Shown: positions 1 through 8,550 of the stretch, in pieces
How the letters are laid out: every line of letters starts with the position of its first letter
How positions within the stretch are numbered: the first letter of the stretch is position 1
Assembly: GCA_026196105.1 (NCBI GenBank)
Contig: JAPHRK010000039.1
Coordinates: forward strand, 1-33,115
From: Rhodospirillales bacterium
GTDB lineage: Bacteria; Pseudomonadota; Alphaproteobacteria; Rhodospirillales; JAPHRK01
Direction of reading: 5' to 3'
DNA length: 33,115 nt
Translations under genes and position numbers: made by a program
The notes under the pieces: model-generated
What the model saw: the letters and a program-made list of their open reading frames with translations, nothing else
Database searches by the model: none
What the model was told of the DNA's origin: nothing

Positions 1-15
1 AAGATAAAACAAGTC

Positions 16-49
16 ATTCATTGAGAGAATCTCCTTTGCCTCAATGAAT
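16..49 (-). terminator. Possible terminator hairpin downstream of the large hybrid kinase
   Basis: Bases 16-25 (ATTCATTGAG) and 40-49 (CTCAATGAAT) form a perfect 10-bp inverted repeat around a 14-base loop. On the minus strand the hairpin is followed by a T-rich stretch containing TTGTTTT, so it could end transcription of the kinase whose stop lies at 137. It is about 90 bases beyond that stop, and the T-run is interrupted. It may equally belong to a gene left of the window. The remaining bases, 50-136, hold no gene that I can see. Confidence 0.4.
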
Positions 50-136
50 CACAGATTAGCTCAATTGGGAATCTTAAAATTTAATGGGTCCTGAGCCTAC
101 AATGTAACTATCAGACCAACTCTGAGCTATGGTAGA

Positions 137-3100
137 TTAGGTTAGAGAAATTTTAAGGGTTTTGGCAATTTTAGCCAAATCAATGGCAGCCCCTTTTAAA
201 TCTAAACGAGCGATTTTTTGATCCATCGTTTGTAGTTCTTGTTCAAAAGCTTGCTGATCGATCATCTCTTTTAATTCAGCAAATTTCTTTTTCGCCATGA
301 GATTATTTCTCTTCAAAAAGCGATGCAGTTCTAACAATAGCTCTCCTAACCCGTCATTATCTTGCCCATCATCCGCCTGCCCCCAACTAAGCAACTGGTC
401 AATTGATCCCACAACGACCTTAAAAGCATCACTCGTTGCTTTTAAGAGATCATTCAGTTCCTCCGTTCGTTCTTCTTTGATGGCATCATCAAGGGATTTC
501 GCAACATTATAGAGATCTGTCGCTGCAACATTTCCTGCCACCCCTTTGAGGGAATGAGACAATGCTTTTGCTTCTGTCATGTTCCCCACAGCAACAAGCT
601 TTACAAGATTCTTGACGACTGTAGCCTTATCTTTTTTGAATAGATTAAGAATTTTTCCATAAGCAGCTCGGTTACCGTTTAATCGATCTAGAGCCCCTTT
701 CACGTCCAGCCCAGGAAGGGTATCAGGCCAATCCCCATTGGTTGATTTCTCAGAAGGGTTTGGAGTCGGCATAACTTCTTGTTCAACTTGTTGGGGCTTA
801 ACCCCGTGAGTTTTTTTCTTAATCCACCGGACTAAAGCGGTAAAGAGAACCGCAGGGTCAACAGGCTTAGCCACATGGTCATTCATCCCTGCTTCAATGC
901 ATTTTTGCTTCTCTTCATCAAGTGCATGGGCTGTCATTGCAATTATGGGCATTTGTTCTGGGTTATATTTTCCTCGTATTTTCGCTGTAGCTTCAAAACC
1001 ATCCATTACAGGCATCTGTAAATCCATCAATACAGCATCAAATTTATCCACCCCCCCTGCTTGCATAATCTGATCGACCGCCTCTTGACCATTATTGGCG
1101 ACTTCAACAACAAAGCCTGCATCTTCAAGAATACCGCTAGCCACAAGTTGGTTAACCTCATTATCTTCAACCAACAGGACTTGCGCCCCGGCAATAGTTT
1201 TTACTAAATCTTGGGGATTGCTTACTTCATGGAAAGTGTCCGTAATTAAATATTGGTCATCAGCAATGGCAATAAGCGCATCAGATAAACTCGTAGGCTC
1301 TAGGGGTTTAAGCAAAAGTCCGTTCAAGCGAATACCATGAATTTTTTCTTCGGCTTCAGCTTTCTTCTCTCCTGAAACCATCAAAGCATATCGGGAATGT
1401 TTGTCGTCTTTATTTTGCTTTTGAAGCTCTTTTAATAAGGTGACACCATCTATATTTGGCATGTCTAAATCGGTCACAATCAAGTCAAAAGCCTGATCGG
1501 GAACTCTGTCTTTATTTAACTTTAATGCCTCCTCACCAGATTTTGCAGTGGTGACTGCTAATTTGAGGTTACCAAACATTTTAGACAATACTTTCAAACT
1601 CGCAGCATTGTCATCGACCAGCAAGACAGAACCATTTGCAATATTTGCAGGAACCAAAGCAGCGCGGTCTTCAACTTCATTAAACTTAAATTTGGCTGTA
1701 AAGAAGAAGAGGCTCCCTTTGCCATGAGAACTTTTTACACCGATCTCCCCCCCCATCAATCTGGCGAGGTTTTTACTGATGGTTAAGCCAAGCCCAGTTC
1801 CACCATATTTCCGAGTAGTTGATGCATCAGCCTGAGTGAAAGATTCAAAAAGACGATCAACTTGGTCAGGGGTAAGACCAATGCCAGTATCTTCAACAGT
1901 GAAAGCTAAAAGCACTTCATCGCCCTCAGTATCCATACGACGGATATCAATCGTAATTTCCCCATCATCTGTAAATTTAAGAGCATTATTGGTGAGATTG
2001 ATGAGGATCTGGCTGAGGCGTAATGAATCACCAACTAAACAAAAAGGCACATCTGGCGCCACGGAGAAAATGAATTCCAACCCTTTTTCTTCGGCTTTGG
2101 GGAGCATCATCGCGCTGATGTTATGGAGAACTTCTTCCAGAGGAAACTCAACAGCTTCCAGCTCCATCTTGCCTGCTTCAATCTTAGAGAAATCCAAAAT
2201 GTCATTGATAATGCCTAGCAAGGTTTTTGAGGCGACACTCATCTTGTGGAGGTATTCTCTTTGTTGGATCGACAAATCAGTTTGTTGAGCCAGATAATTG
2301 AGCCCAAGAACCGCATTCAAAGGCGTCCTGATCTCATGGCTCATATTGGCTAAAAAATCACTTTTAGCTTTTGTTGCAGCTTCAGCAGCCTGCCGCGCTT
2401 CATCAATAGCTTCCTCAGCTTTTTTCCGTTCAGAAATATCTGTAAAGGTACGAACAAAACCCCCATTTGGAAGAGGGTTATTTCGGACCTCAAGCGTTAT
2501 ATCATGTGAGGAAACTTCAAACATTTCATAGCGGTTGCGCCGTGTAACCTCAAAAGCACTTTCCAACCCCTTTTTGTCAATATTGTTAACCTCAAACCAA
2601 TGCTCCGTCGCAGAATCAAAAGAGGGGGTTCCCATTAGGTAATCTTCCTCAAACCCGCTCAGTGTCGTCATTCGTTTATTAAATAAGATGACGTTATGGT
2701 CAGGGTCGGCAAGAACAATTCCCTGGTCAACACTTGAAATAATGGTTTGGAGCATATCGGTTTGACGAGCGAGCTCTTCTTCAGCTTTTTTCCGATCCGT
2801 GATATCCACAGCAATAATGAGAACACCGCCATCTTCCGTTGGGGTTCGGCGTAGTTCTAAGGTTTGCCCATTTGGTATATTTCTCTCATACACGTTTACT
2901 TGAGAGCTAAAGAACGCTTCTACTGCTTTTTCTGTGAGGATATCGATATCCCCCTCACCTAAATCACCTCGTTTCGCTTGGAATTTATATAAATCATGAA
3001 TTGAAGACCCAATTTCAGCCACCCCGTCAGGAAATTGGAACAGTTTATAGAGTAGGTCGTTTGTGCGAGTAATAATGCCCTTTTTATCCGTCTGGAAGAG

Positions 3101-4099
3101 ACTACCAGGAATATGATCTATGGTTTGTTTTAACTGAGCAGATGTTTTAGCTAAGGCTTCTTCGGCAACCCTACGTTCTGTGACATCAACACAAACGGCC
3201 ATTGCTGCAACAACATTGCCTTCTGCGTCTTTAATGGGGGCTACACTTAAATCTCCCCACAGGATGCTTCCATCTTTGCGGACGTAGCGTTTTTCAACAC
3301 GAAAGAAATCCAGTTCGCCCTGTATGAGTTTTTGTAACTTACTCCAACTATCTTCTCGATCATCTGGGTGAGTGATATCTGCCGGCGTCAGACTATCTAA
3401 TTCTGGGCGTTCATAGCCCAACATCTCAGCCCACAAGTCATTAAACTGAATAAAATGCCCTTCCGTATTGGTCGTGCTGATACCAACGGCAGCGTTATCA
3501 AATAATGCCCTAAAAAACTCTTCTCGTTCCCTAAGAGCAATCTCCATCAACTCTCGGGTTTCAATCTCTTCATTAAGGGCCTTGGTTCGCTCATCAACCA
3601 ATTCAGAAAGATGATCCCGGTAAGTTTCCAGCTCCTGTTCCGCACTTTTTTGAGCCGTAACATCAGTAACAAACCCACAGCTTACAGCGGGTTTTTCATT
3701 TTCAAATTGAAGTGTTGAAGCCCTAACGATTGTATCAATTTTGAAGCCGTCATTATGAATCAAAGATAATTCATATGTTCGGTTAACGAATTTTCCCGAT
3801 TTACTTATGTTCTTTTTTAACACCTCCCAGGATTCTTTATCGATAAATCGTTTCGGAGACTTGCCCACCATGTCAACAGGTCCAACACCAAGCATGTCAC
3901 AAAACGCCTGGTTAACTTCCAGAAAAACATTGTTCTTAATATCAAAGACGAAGACCCCCTGACTTGAAGTCTCAATCATCTTTTTATATTTTTCACTGAT
4001 GGCTGTTGCATTGCCTCGGTACTTAAAAAATACCCAAGCCAAACAAACAACTAATCCGATAATAATAAGGGCAAGATGTATGAGATTGATTTCAATCAC
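137..4099 (-). CDS. Membrane-anchored hybrid sensor histidine kinase (4 PAS, HisKA, HATPase, 2 REC, HPt)
   Basis: This 1320-residue protein carries a complete phosphorelay in one chain. One membrane helix spans about residues 7-26. Four PAS domains follow at about 37-150, 195-310, 325-438 and 448-558, joined by short coiled linkers; each ends in a typical D-[VI]-[TS] motif. The kinase core has the phospho-accepting His588 in SHEIRTP, the N box near 701, DTGIGL near 737 and GGTGLGL near 766. Receiver 1 (about 824-945) has D829/D830, D877 and K931. Receiver 2 (about 972-1092) has E978/D979, D1026, T1056 and K1078. The HPt domain has His1182 in SHSLKG. A helical tail of about 70 residues follows. 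The start codon is GTG, with GGAGAGG seven bases upstream. With almost no periplasmic loop, sensing is probably cytoplasmic, through PAS. The ligand and output partner are unknown, and no response regulator gene adjoins it. Confidence 0.93.
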   Translation of the reverse strand: MIEINLIHLALIIIGLVVCLAWVFFKYRGNATAISEKYKKMIETSSQGVFVFDIKNNVFLEVNQAFCDMLGVGPVDMVGKSPKRFIDKESWEVLKKNISKSGKFVNRTYELSLIHNDGFKIDTIVRASTLQFENEKPAVSCGFVTDVTAQKSAEQELETYRDHLSELVDERTKALNEEIETRELMEIALREREEFFRALFDNAAVGISTTNTEGHFIQFNDLWAEMLGYERPELDSLTPADITHPDDREDSWSKLQKLIQGELDFFRVEKRYVRKDGSILWGDLSVAPIKDAEGNVVAAMAVCVDVTERRVAEEALAKTSAQLKQTIDHIPGSLFQTDKKGIITRTNDLLYKLFQFPDGVAEIGSSIHDLYKFQAKRGDLGEGDIDILTEKAVEAFFSSQVNVYERNIPNGQTLELRRTPTEDGGVLIIAVDITDRKKAEEELARQTDMLQTIISSVDQGIVLADPDHNVILFNKRMTTLSGFEEDYLMGTPSFDSATEHWFEVNNIDKKGLESAFEVTRRNRYEMFEVSSHDITLEVRNNPLPNGGFVRTFTDISERKKAEEAIDEARQAAEAATKAKSDFLANMSHEIRTPLNAVLGLNYLAQQTDLSIQQREYLHKMSVASKTLLGIINDILDFSKIEAGKMELEAVEFPLEEVLHNISAMMLPKAEEKGLEFIFSVAPDVPFCLVGDSLRLSQILINLTNNALKFTDDGEITIDIRRMDTEGDEVLLAFTVEDTGIGLTPDQVDRLFESFTQADASTTRKYGGTGLGLTISKNLARLMGGEIGVKSSHGKGSLFFFTAKFKFNEVEDRAALVPANIANGSVLLVDDNAASLKVLSKMFGNLKLAVTTAKSGEEALKLNKDRVPDQAFDLIVTDLDMPNIDGVTLLKELQKQNKDDKHSRYALMVSGEKKAEAEEKIHGIRLNGLLLKPLEPTSLSDALIAIADDQYLITDTFHEVSNPQDLVKTIAGAQVLLVEDNEVNQLVASGILEDAGFVVEVANNGQEAVDQIMQAGGVDKFDAVLMDLQMPVMDGFEATAKIRGKYNPEQMPIIAMTAHALDEEKQKCIEAGMNDHVAKPVDPAVLFTALVRWIKKKTHGVKPQQVEQEVMPTPNPSEKSTNGDWPDTLPGLDVKGALDRLNGNRAAYGKILNLFKKDKATVVKNLVKLVAVGNMTEAKALSHSLKGVAGNVAATDLYNVAKSLDDAIKEERTEELNDLLKATSDAFKVVVGSIDQLLSWGQADDGQDNDGLGELLLELHRFLKRNNLMAKKKFAELKEMIDQQAFEQELQTMDQKIARLDLKGAAIDLAKIAKTLKISLT

Positions 4100-4112
4100 G
4101 GCTCAACCTCTC

Positions 4113-4142
4113 CGCCTATATCCCCCCCAAGGGGGACAGGCG
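4113..4142 (-). other. GC-rich hairpin in the leader of the large hybrid kinase
   Basis: CGCCT (4113-4117) pairs with AGGCG (4138-4142), and TCCCCC (4121-4126) pairs with GGGGGA (4131-4136), with a small internal loop between the two stems. The hairpin lies just upstream of the GGAGAGG ribosome binding site of the kinase, on the same transcript. On the minus strand it has no U-run, so it is not an ordinary terminator. It could modulate translation or stabilise the message. No function is known. Confidence 0.45.
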
Positions 4143-4239
4143 TAATTCCAGTTATTATTCTTATTATTTCATTCTTTATTTTCACGGTCTTATTCTAGCT
4201 TTCACAAGAACTTAGCACCCTACCGACCCCTGAATAAAA

Positions 4240-4268
4240 TGTAAAACCCTACACGTTCCAAGCGTCAA
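4240..4268 (-). promoter_or_regulatory. Candidate promoter of the large hybrid kinase
   Basis: On the minus strand TTGACG (4268-4263) is followed after 17 bases by TTTACA (4245-4240), a fair sigma-70-like pair. It overlaps the end of the tetR gene and would give a leader of roughly 130 bases. It was found by eye only. Confidence 0.3.
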
Positions 4269-4900
4269 GTTAACCCCTTGTGAAGAACGTTAGCCACTTG
4301 CTCAATGAGTTCTTCTTCATTGTTCAAGCCAACCCCTTCAGGCGTTATCTTACCACCGATAAGTAAAATTGCTAGTCCATGGACCATCGACCATGCTGAA
4401 ATCGTAACGATTGAAGGTGTTACGTAAGTTATTCCAGCTTCATCCATTCGAGCCGTTACCCCTTCAAGAATACGGTTAAAACTTTTTTGACCTTCTGACA
4501 TAAGTTCTGGATGGTTTTTTGGATCTGGTATTTCAGGCCCAAACATTAACTGTAAAAGGGCAGGATGCTTTAAGCCAAAAGTGACATACCCTCTTCCTAG
4601 TGCCAATATATTCTCTGCCGTATTTTCTTCCCCTGGGATAGAAATATTTTGGGCTGCTTCCATCATCATAAAGCCCTTAGCCGCGACAGCCGCCAACATC
4701 CCCTCCTTATCTTTAAAATGATGATACGGCGCTGTTTGTGAAACACCAACACGGCGAGCAACCGCTCTCAGGCTTAAAGCCTTCAAACCCTCATTCTCAA
4801 GGATATCAATGGCAGCATCCACAAGGGCTTCCCTAAGGTTGCCATGGTGATAGGCTTTCTTATTTTGTGAAGGACTTTTTTTAATATTCTTTTTAGGCAT
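4265..4900 (-). CDS. TetR/AcrR family transcriptional repressor
   Basis: This is a 211-residue DNA-binding regulator. Residues about 20-66 form the TetR helix-turn-helix, with the typical run from ALVDAAIDILE through SLRAVARRVGVS to APYHHFKDKEGM. The C-terminal half is the divergent ligand-binding, dimerising helical domain and resembles the WHG-type TetR C-terminal family. The ATG at 4900 is chosen because AGGAAG lies about six bases upstream. A start 18 codons earlier has no such site and would invade the divergent promoter region. The gene diverges from the flavoprotein gene at 5039, so it probably represses that gene and perhaps itself. The ligand is unknown; a lipid or isoprenoid is a guess from the neighbour. 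Confidence 0.88.
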   Translation of the reverse strand: MPKKNIKKSPSQNKKAYHHGNLREALVDAAIDILENEGLKALSLRAVARRVGVSQTAPYHHFKDKEGMLAAVAAKGFMMMEAAQNISIPGEENTAENILALGRGYVTFGLKHPALLQLMFGPEIPDPKNHPELMSEGQKSFNRILEGVTARMDEAGITYVTPSIVTISAWSMVHGLAILLIGGKITPEGVGLNNEEELIEQVANVLHKGLT

Positions 4901-4920
4901 CAGCTTCCTAGGATTCAAAC

Positions 4921-4992
4921 TTGACAATGTAAAGTTGCTCAGACATCTTAACACTGTAAACTTTGCGGTAAATCACCCCTTATGACAAGGGG
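4921..4992. promoter_or_regulatory. Divergent control region: candidate -35 element and TetR operator
   Basis: This lies in the 138-base spacer between the divergent tetR and flavoprotein genes. A perfect TTGACA at 4921-4926 could be a -35 element reading rightward, but the -10 at the expected distance (about 4944-4950) is weak. Two similar direct elements, TGTAAAGTTGC (4928-4938) and TGTAAACTTTGC (4955-4966), flank the likely start point. A perfect inverted repeat, CCCCTT-ATGAC-AAGGGG, occupies 4976-4992. Its 17-base size and position suit a TetR dimer. Which element the repressor binds is inference. Confidence 0.45.
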
Positions 4993-5038
4993 AAAGATAA
5001 ATCAAACCGTCCTTCAGGAGAGGCTAAGGAGAAATAAA

Positions 5039-6616
5039 ATGAGTGATGATCAAAATTACGATGCCATTATTATTGGCTCTGGCCTCGGGGCAATGACAAC
5101 GGCAAGTATCCTTGCCAAACTCCATAAAAAACGGGTTCTCGTTTTAGAGAGGCACTATGTTCTTGGTGGTTTTACGCATGTTTTCAAACGCCCCGGCAAT
5201 CATGAATGGGATGTAGGCATTCACTATATCGGTGAAGTTGGTGAAGGCACCACCATGCGTAAAATATTTGATTTCATCACCGATGGGCAGCTCAAATGGG
5301 CTCAAATGCCTAATGAATTTGACAAGTTTGTTTATCCTGACTTCACCTTTGGTCAACAGAGCAACCCAAAAGCTTTCAAACAAGATTTGATCGATAAATT
5401 CCCGACTGAAAAAGAGGGGATTGAAACTTACTTTGCTGATTTGCGCAAAATGAAGCAGTGGAACTATTTTCGCCTGCTTGCTGAAGGAAACAGTGGGCTC
5501 TTGCGTTGGTTCTTTAAAGGCAAGAAAGAGAAGCTTGATACTCTCGCTTTAACCACCACTCAAGAAGTACTCAATCGTCACTTTACTGATCCAAAGATTA
5601 AAGCTCTCGTCGCTTCCCAATGGGGCGATCATGGTTATCCCCCTTCAAAAAGTGCATTCGCCAGCCACGCCCTCATCGTCAACCATTACCTCTATGGGGG
5701 TTACTACCCCGTTGGCGGTGCTAGCAAAATTGCCGATTATGTGGTTCCTATTGTTGAAAAACAGGGTGGGAAATTTCTGATCAATCACGAAGTTCAAGAA
5801 ATCATCGTTGAAAACGGTCAAGCCGTTGGCGTAAAAGTTTTGAAAAAGAAAGGCAAGGGCGGCGAAGTGGTTCGCTATAACGCCCCAGCGGTTATCTCAA
5901 ATGCAGGGGCCTATCTAACATATGGCAAAATGCTTCCCGAAGAAATTGGGGGGGCCTATGCCAAGGAGCTCGAACCCCTCATTCCAGATACAACAACCGC
6001 GGTCCTTTATCTTGGCCTCAAAGAAGGCCCCGAAAAAATGGGGTTTGAAGGAGAAAACCACTGGATTTTTGATGGTTACGACCATGAAGAATATGCCGAT
6101 TCTGGCGGACCTTTCGATGGACCAGCAAAGGGGTGTTATCTGTCCTTCCCGTCTCTCAAAAACCCGGATGCCGTTACTCACACCGCTGAAGTCATTGGTT
6201 TTGTTTCTTATGATAAATTTGCTCAATGGGCAGGTGAACCTTGGAAAAAACGCGGTGATGAATACGAAGCCCTCAAGGAAGAAGTTTCCGAAAACCTATT
6301 GGCTTTGGTAGAGAAAAAATATCCCGGTTTCAAAGACCTCATTGTCTATAAAGAACTTTCCACTCCTTTATCTACAGAACACTTCACCGGTAGCCCAAAG
6401 GGTTCAATCTATGGCATGGGAAGTTCGCCTGAGCGTTATAAAAACAAAACACTTGCTGTCAAAACCCCGATCAAAAACCTCTACCTAACAGGTGCTGATG
6501 CCTTCATATTCGGGATCGGCGGTGCACTTATCGCAGGTGTTGCAACAGCAGCCCATCTCTCTGGTCGCTTCGGTTTTTTCAGAAATTGGAAAACCATCAT
6601 GGCCGAAAAAAGATAA
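5039..6616 (+). CDS. FAD-dependent oxidoreductase, retinol saturase / carotene isomerase-like
   Basis: This 525-residue flavoprotein belongs to the phytoene desaturase / CrtISO / RetSat amine-oxidase fold. The N-terminus has the dinucleotide-binding signature DAIIIGSGLGAM (Gly13, Gly15, Gly17), and an acidic residue (Glu37) ends the second strand in VLVLERHY. The GGFTHVFKR motif follows. Near the C-terminus is the second FAD motif, LYLTGADAFIFGIGGAL. Family members saturate or isomerise conjugated polyenes such as retinol or prolycopene; the substrate here cannot be read from the sequence. ATG 5039 is preferred because AAGGAG lies eight bases upstream. An in-frame ATG at 4982 lies inside the presumed operator. 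The gene diverges from the TetR gene, its likely regulator. No other carotenoid gene is in the window. Confidence 0.85.
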   Translation: MSDDQNYDAIIIGSGLGAMTTASILAKLHKKRVLVLERHYVLGGFTHVFKRPGNHEWDVGIHYIGEVGEGTTMRKIFDFITDGQLKWAQMPNEFDKFVYPDFTFGQQSNPKAFKQDLIDKFPTEKEGIETYFADLRKMKQWNYFRLLAEGNSGLLRWFFKGKKEKLDTLALTTTQEVLNRHFTDPKIKALVASQWGDHGYPPSKSAFASHALIVNHYLYGGYYPVGGASKIADYVVPIVEKQGGKFLINHEVQEIIVENGQAVGVKVLKKKGKGGEVVRYNAPAVISNAGAYLTYGKMLPEEIGGAYAKELEPLIPDTTTAVLYLGLKEGPEKMGFEGENHWIFDGYDHEEYADSGGPFDGPAKGCYLSFPSLKNPDAVTHTAEVIGFVSYDKFAQWAGEPWKKRGDEYEALKEEVSENLLALVEKKYPGFKDLIVYKELSTPLSTEHFTGSPKGSIYGMGSSPERYKNKTLAVKTPIKNLYLTGADAFIFGIGGALIAGVATAAHLSGRFGFFRNWKTIMAEKR

Positions 6617-6623
6617 AGGCGCA

Positions 6624-6652
6624 TTGACTTCCTCTGGGTTTGAGACAAAATA
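6624..6652 (+). promoter_or_regulatory. Candidate hsp20 promoter
   Basis: TTGACT (6624-6629) and an A/T-rich AAAATA (6647-6652) are spaced by 17 bases, just upstream of the first leader hairpin. Transcription would begin near 6659, giving a leader of about 127 bases that contains the whole hairpin series. The match is too poor to tell RpoD from RpoH use. Confidence 0.3.
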
Positions 6653-6659
6653 AGAGGGG

Positions 6660-6783
6660 ACGGACTGCCATAATTTGGAGTCCGTGCCTTTAAGAGTAGT
6701 TTGTGAATAAGCAGAACTACTCTCAGGTGCCGGAAGAGCCGGGCCAGAATGTGTTAAACCCTCGCTCACTAGAGGAGATGGTT
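6660..6783 (+). promoter_or_regulatory. ROSE-like RNA thermometer in the hsp20 leader
   Basis: Four successive hairpins can be drawn. (I) ACGGACT 6660-6666 pairs with AGTCCGT 6679-6685. (II) GAGTAGT 6694-6700 pairs with ACTACTC 6716-6722. (III) GG 6726-6727 and CCGG 6730-6733 pair with CCGG 6739-6742 and CC 6744-6745. (IV) AACC 6757-6760 pairs with GGTT 6780-6783, and CTC-G-CTC 6761-6767 pairs with GAGGAG 6772-6777 around the loop ACTA. Hairpin IV buries the whole Shine-Dalgarno sequence AGGAG and leaves one unpaired G opposite it. That is the UYGCU signature of ROSE elements, which melt at heat-shock temperature and control small heat-shock genes in rhizobia and other proteobacteria. The position directly before an hsp20 gene agrees. 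Folding was done by eye. Confidence 0.85.
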
Positions 6784-6785
6784 CT

Positions 6786-7247
6786 ATGCCAAGATTATCT
6801 ATGTTCAATAGCCCTTTACTACTAGGCTTCGATCACTTTGAAGAAGTGCTAGACCGAGTTTCAAAAAGCTCAGCAGAAGGCTATCCCCCCTATAATATAG
6901 AACAGATCGGTGAAAATCAGCTTTGCATCACCTTGGCTGTTGCCGGTTTTTCCAGCAACGACCTCTCCGTAACTATTGAAGATGCGCAATTAGTTGTCAG
7001 GGGGCGACAAGTTGAAGAAGAGGATACGGGGCGAATTTTCCTTCACCGCGGCATTGCAGCCCGGCAGTTCCAGCGCAGTTTTGTTTTAGCTGAAGGCATT
7101 GAGGTCACAGGCTCCCGCCTCGAGCAAGGCTTACTGCACATTGACCTGCATCGTCCAACACCTGAACCCGTAATTAAAACCATCGAAATCACATCTACCG
7201 AAGAAAAAACAGCCCCAAAGAAAAAGACTAAAACCATCGACATATAG
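6786..7247 (+). CDS. Small heat shock protein, Hsp20/IbpA family
   Basis: This is an ATP-independent holdase chaperone of 153 residues, the usual size. The alpha-crystallin domain spans about residues 36-128. It starts at YNIEQIGENQLCITLAVAGF, continues through the LVVRG strand, and ends in the LEQGLLHIDL element that corresponds to the family's A-x-x-x-[ND]-G-x-L signature. The C-terminal tail has IEI and a terminal IDI, matching the I-x-I motif that links dimers into oligomers. A small N-terminal part precedes the domain. The ATG at 6786 lies eight bases after AGGAG, which is sequestered in the leader's last hairpin, so translation should rise on heating. The next gene starts 64 bases downstream and may be co-transcribed. 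Confidence 0.93.
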   Translation: MPRLSMFNSPLLLGFDHFEEVLDRVSKSSAEGYPPYNIEQIGENQLCITLAVAGFSSNDLSVTIEDAQLVVRGRQVEEEDTGRIFLHRGIAARQFQRSFVLAEGIEVTGSRLEQGLLHIDLHRPTPEPVIKTIEITSTEEKTAPKKKTKTIDI

Positions 7248-7311
7248 AGAAATTTTCTAGTATAAGGTGCCCCTTGGTAGTTTTCTGATTTTTTTTGCGG
7301 GGCAGGCTGCG

Positions 7312-8421
7312 ATGTTTATTAATAATTTTTTGCGGCTCACCTTGCTGGCGACGCTCTTACTCATAGCGGCAAACAATCAATCCTTTGCCACCAAAAACTG
7401 CACATCTGATATAAAAAATGGAGCTTGCCAATCCAACCAATTGGGTGAGGGAAAGCTCATTTCAAAGCGTCAAATGAAATTGGGGAACCATCTAATTTCT
7501 TTAAGCGCAGGTATTCCAAAAAAAGCACGACCTGCGGTCTTCAAGTTAATTGCTGATAGCTTGAAACAAATCTACAAAGCCTCCCCTCAAGGCCCCAAGC
7601 TTGCCTCTGTTGCTCCAAATATTATTGTAAGAGCTGAAAACCGTTACAACCGTTATGTCGGATGGCACAATATTGCCAACAAGCCTGTATTGGTTATCTC
7701 AGCCAGCTTCCTCTTTGATAACGAACCAGGCTTTTTAACAAAAGCTATGACAGAGGAAATGAAGCGCAAAAGCGATCCTACATCGCCATCCCCCTATATC
7801 GTAACCATCAACGGTATCAGGCTTGTCGGCTCAATTTATCCAGACATTAAAAACAAAAGTTTTTTCAAGAATGTCAAAAAAGCCCTAGAGATGTCGAATA
7901 AACTCTCGCCTGATTTACAGAAATATATCAAAGCCGTTGATGAAATTCGTTACAACCCATCGTCTAAGTATTTTATCAAACAAGGAGCCATCGACGGAGC
8001 TGTTGCTTATTATAACAGGGTTATCAGCACTCCTGAAAAACGGATTATCTTTATTCGACGCAAAATGCTTTACAGCTCTCCGTTAGATACCCTCTTAAGT
8101 CTCGTTCATGAAGGTAATCATGTAGTCCAGCATGAAACAGCAGAGAAATACAATATGAAACTGCGCCAAGGCAAAGGGAGTAAAGAAGAACTCACCTATG
8201 TTGAAACCTGGCACAACATGAGCCGGACCAAAGCAAGTAGAAGTAATTTTGTTCAAAAATTTGAATGCGAAGCAACAGAAACAGAAATTGCTGTGTTAAA
8301 AAAACTTGGTGGCTCCCCCAGAACCATTGAGGGCTCTCAGTACCTCAGCATTTGCAAAGGGGCCAAAAGAAAACTCGTTCAGTGGAAAAATGAGAATTAT
8401 CGCCGAGCAAAAAAAGGGTAA
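7312..8421 (+). CDS. Putative secreted zinc metallopeptidase (HExxH), family not recognised
   Basis: This is a 369-residue protein with a clear signal peptide (MFINNFLRLTLLATLLLIAA, likely cut after SFA), so it is periplasmic or exported. It carries LVHEGNHVVQHE: His266, Glu267 and His270 make an HExxH zinc-binding motif. A glutamate cluster follows about 50 residues later in FECEATETE (Glu318 and Glu320), a plausible third ligand as in gluzincin-type proteins. The rest shows no domain that I recognise. Two cysteines (about positions 30 and 39) stand near the mature N-terminus. The start at ATG 7312 gives the best signal peptide; a GTG at 7267 would add 15 residues. The gene follows hsp20 closely and could be read through from it. 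Peptidase activity and substrate are inferred from the motif only. Confidence 0.65.
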   Translation: MFINNFLRLTLLATLLLIAANNQSFATKNCTSDIKNGACQSNQLGEGKLISKRQMKLGNHLISLSAGIPKKARPAVFKLIADSLKQIYKASPQGPKLASVAPNIIVRAENRYNRYVGWHNIANKPVLVISASFLFDNEPGFLTKAMTEEMKRKSDPTSPSPYIVTINGIRLVGSIYPDIKNKSFFKNVKKALEMSNKLSPDLQKYIKAVDEIRYNPSSKYFIKQGAIDGAVAYYNRVISTPEKRIIFIRRKMLYSSPLDTLLSLVHEGNHVVQHETAEKYNMKLRQGKGSKEELTYVETWHNMSRTKASRSNFVQKFECEATETEIAVLKKLGGSPRTIEGSQYLSICKGAKRKLVQWKNENYRRAKKG

Positions 8422-8481
8422 TTGCCCCTCAAACTGTTTGGTTATCAAACCATAATATCAGCCAAAAACCCTTGATTCTCC

Positions 8482-8510
8482 TTGAAAACCTTGACCTGGG
8501 CGCGTATAGC
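8482..8510 (+). promoter_or_regulatory. Promoter of the DAHP synthase gene
   Basis: TTGAAA at 8482-8487, a spacer of exactly 17 bases and TATAGC at 8505-8510 form a good sigma-70-type promoter, with transcription expected to start near 8517. This supports the ATG at 8551 as the start and argues against translation from the TTG at 8482, which is part of the -35 box. Confidence 0.6.
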
Positions 8511-8550
8511 CTTCGCTCTTGTTATTAATACTGATTCGGAATTAGAAACC

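Noticed and set aside
50-136. tRNA-like strings (TTAGCTCAATTGGG on + and ATAGCTCAGAGTTGG on -)
   Set aside because: They resemble tRNA D-arms, but no T-arm with GTTCGA, no anticodon stem and no pairing acceptor stem can be drawn on either strand.
1836-2288. 150-codon frame on the + strand within the large kinase gene
   Set aside because: It is Ser/Arg-rich with no domain, antisense to the kinase HisKA/HATPase core. It is a shadow frame.
7268-7304. TGCCCC/GGGGCA pairing between hsp20 and the secreted protein gene as a terminator
   Set aside because: The loop is 25 bases and the T-run lies inside the loop, not after the stem, so it is not a valid intrinsic terminator.
8431-8452. GTTTG/CAAAC hairpin after the secreted protein gene as terminator
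   Set aside because: The stem is only five base pairs with alternative registers, and no T-run follows.
8482-8550. N-terminal extension of the DAHP synthase from TTG 8482
   Set aside because: The TTG is part of a good -35 element, and the extension is not needed for family length.
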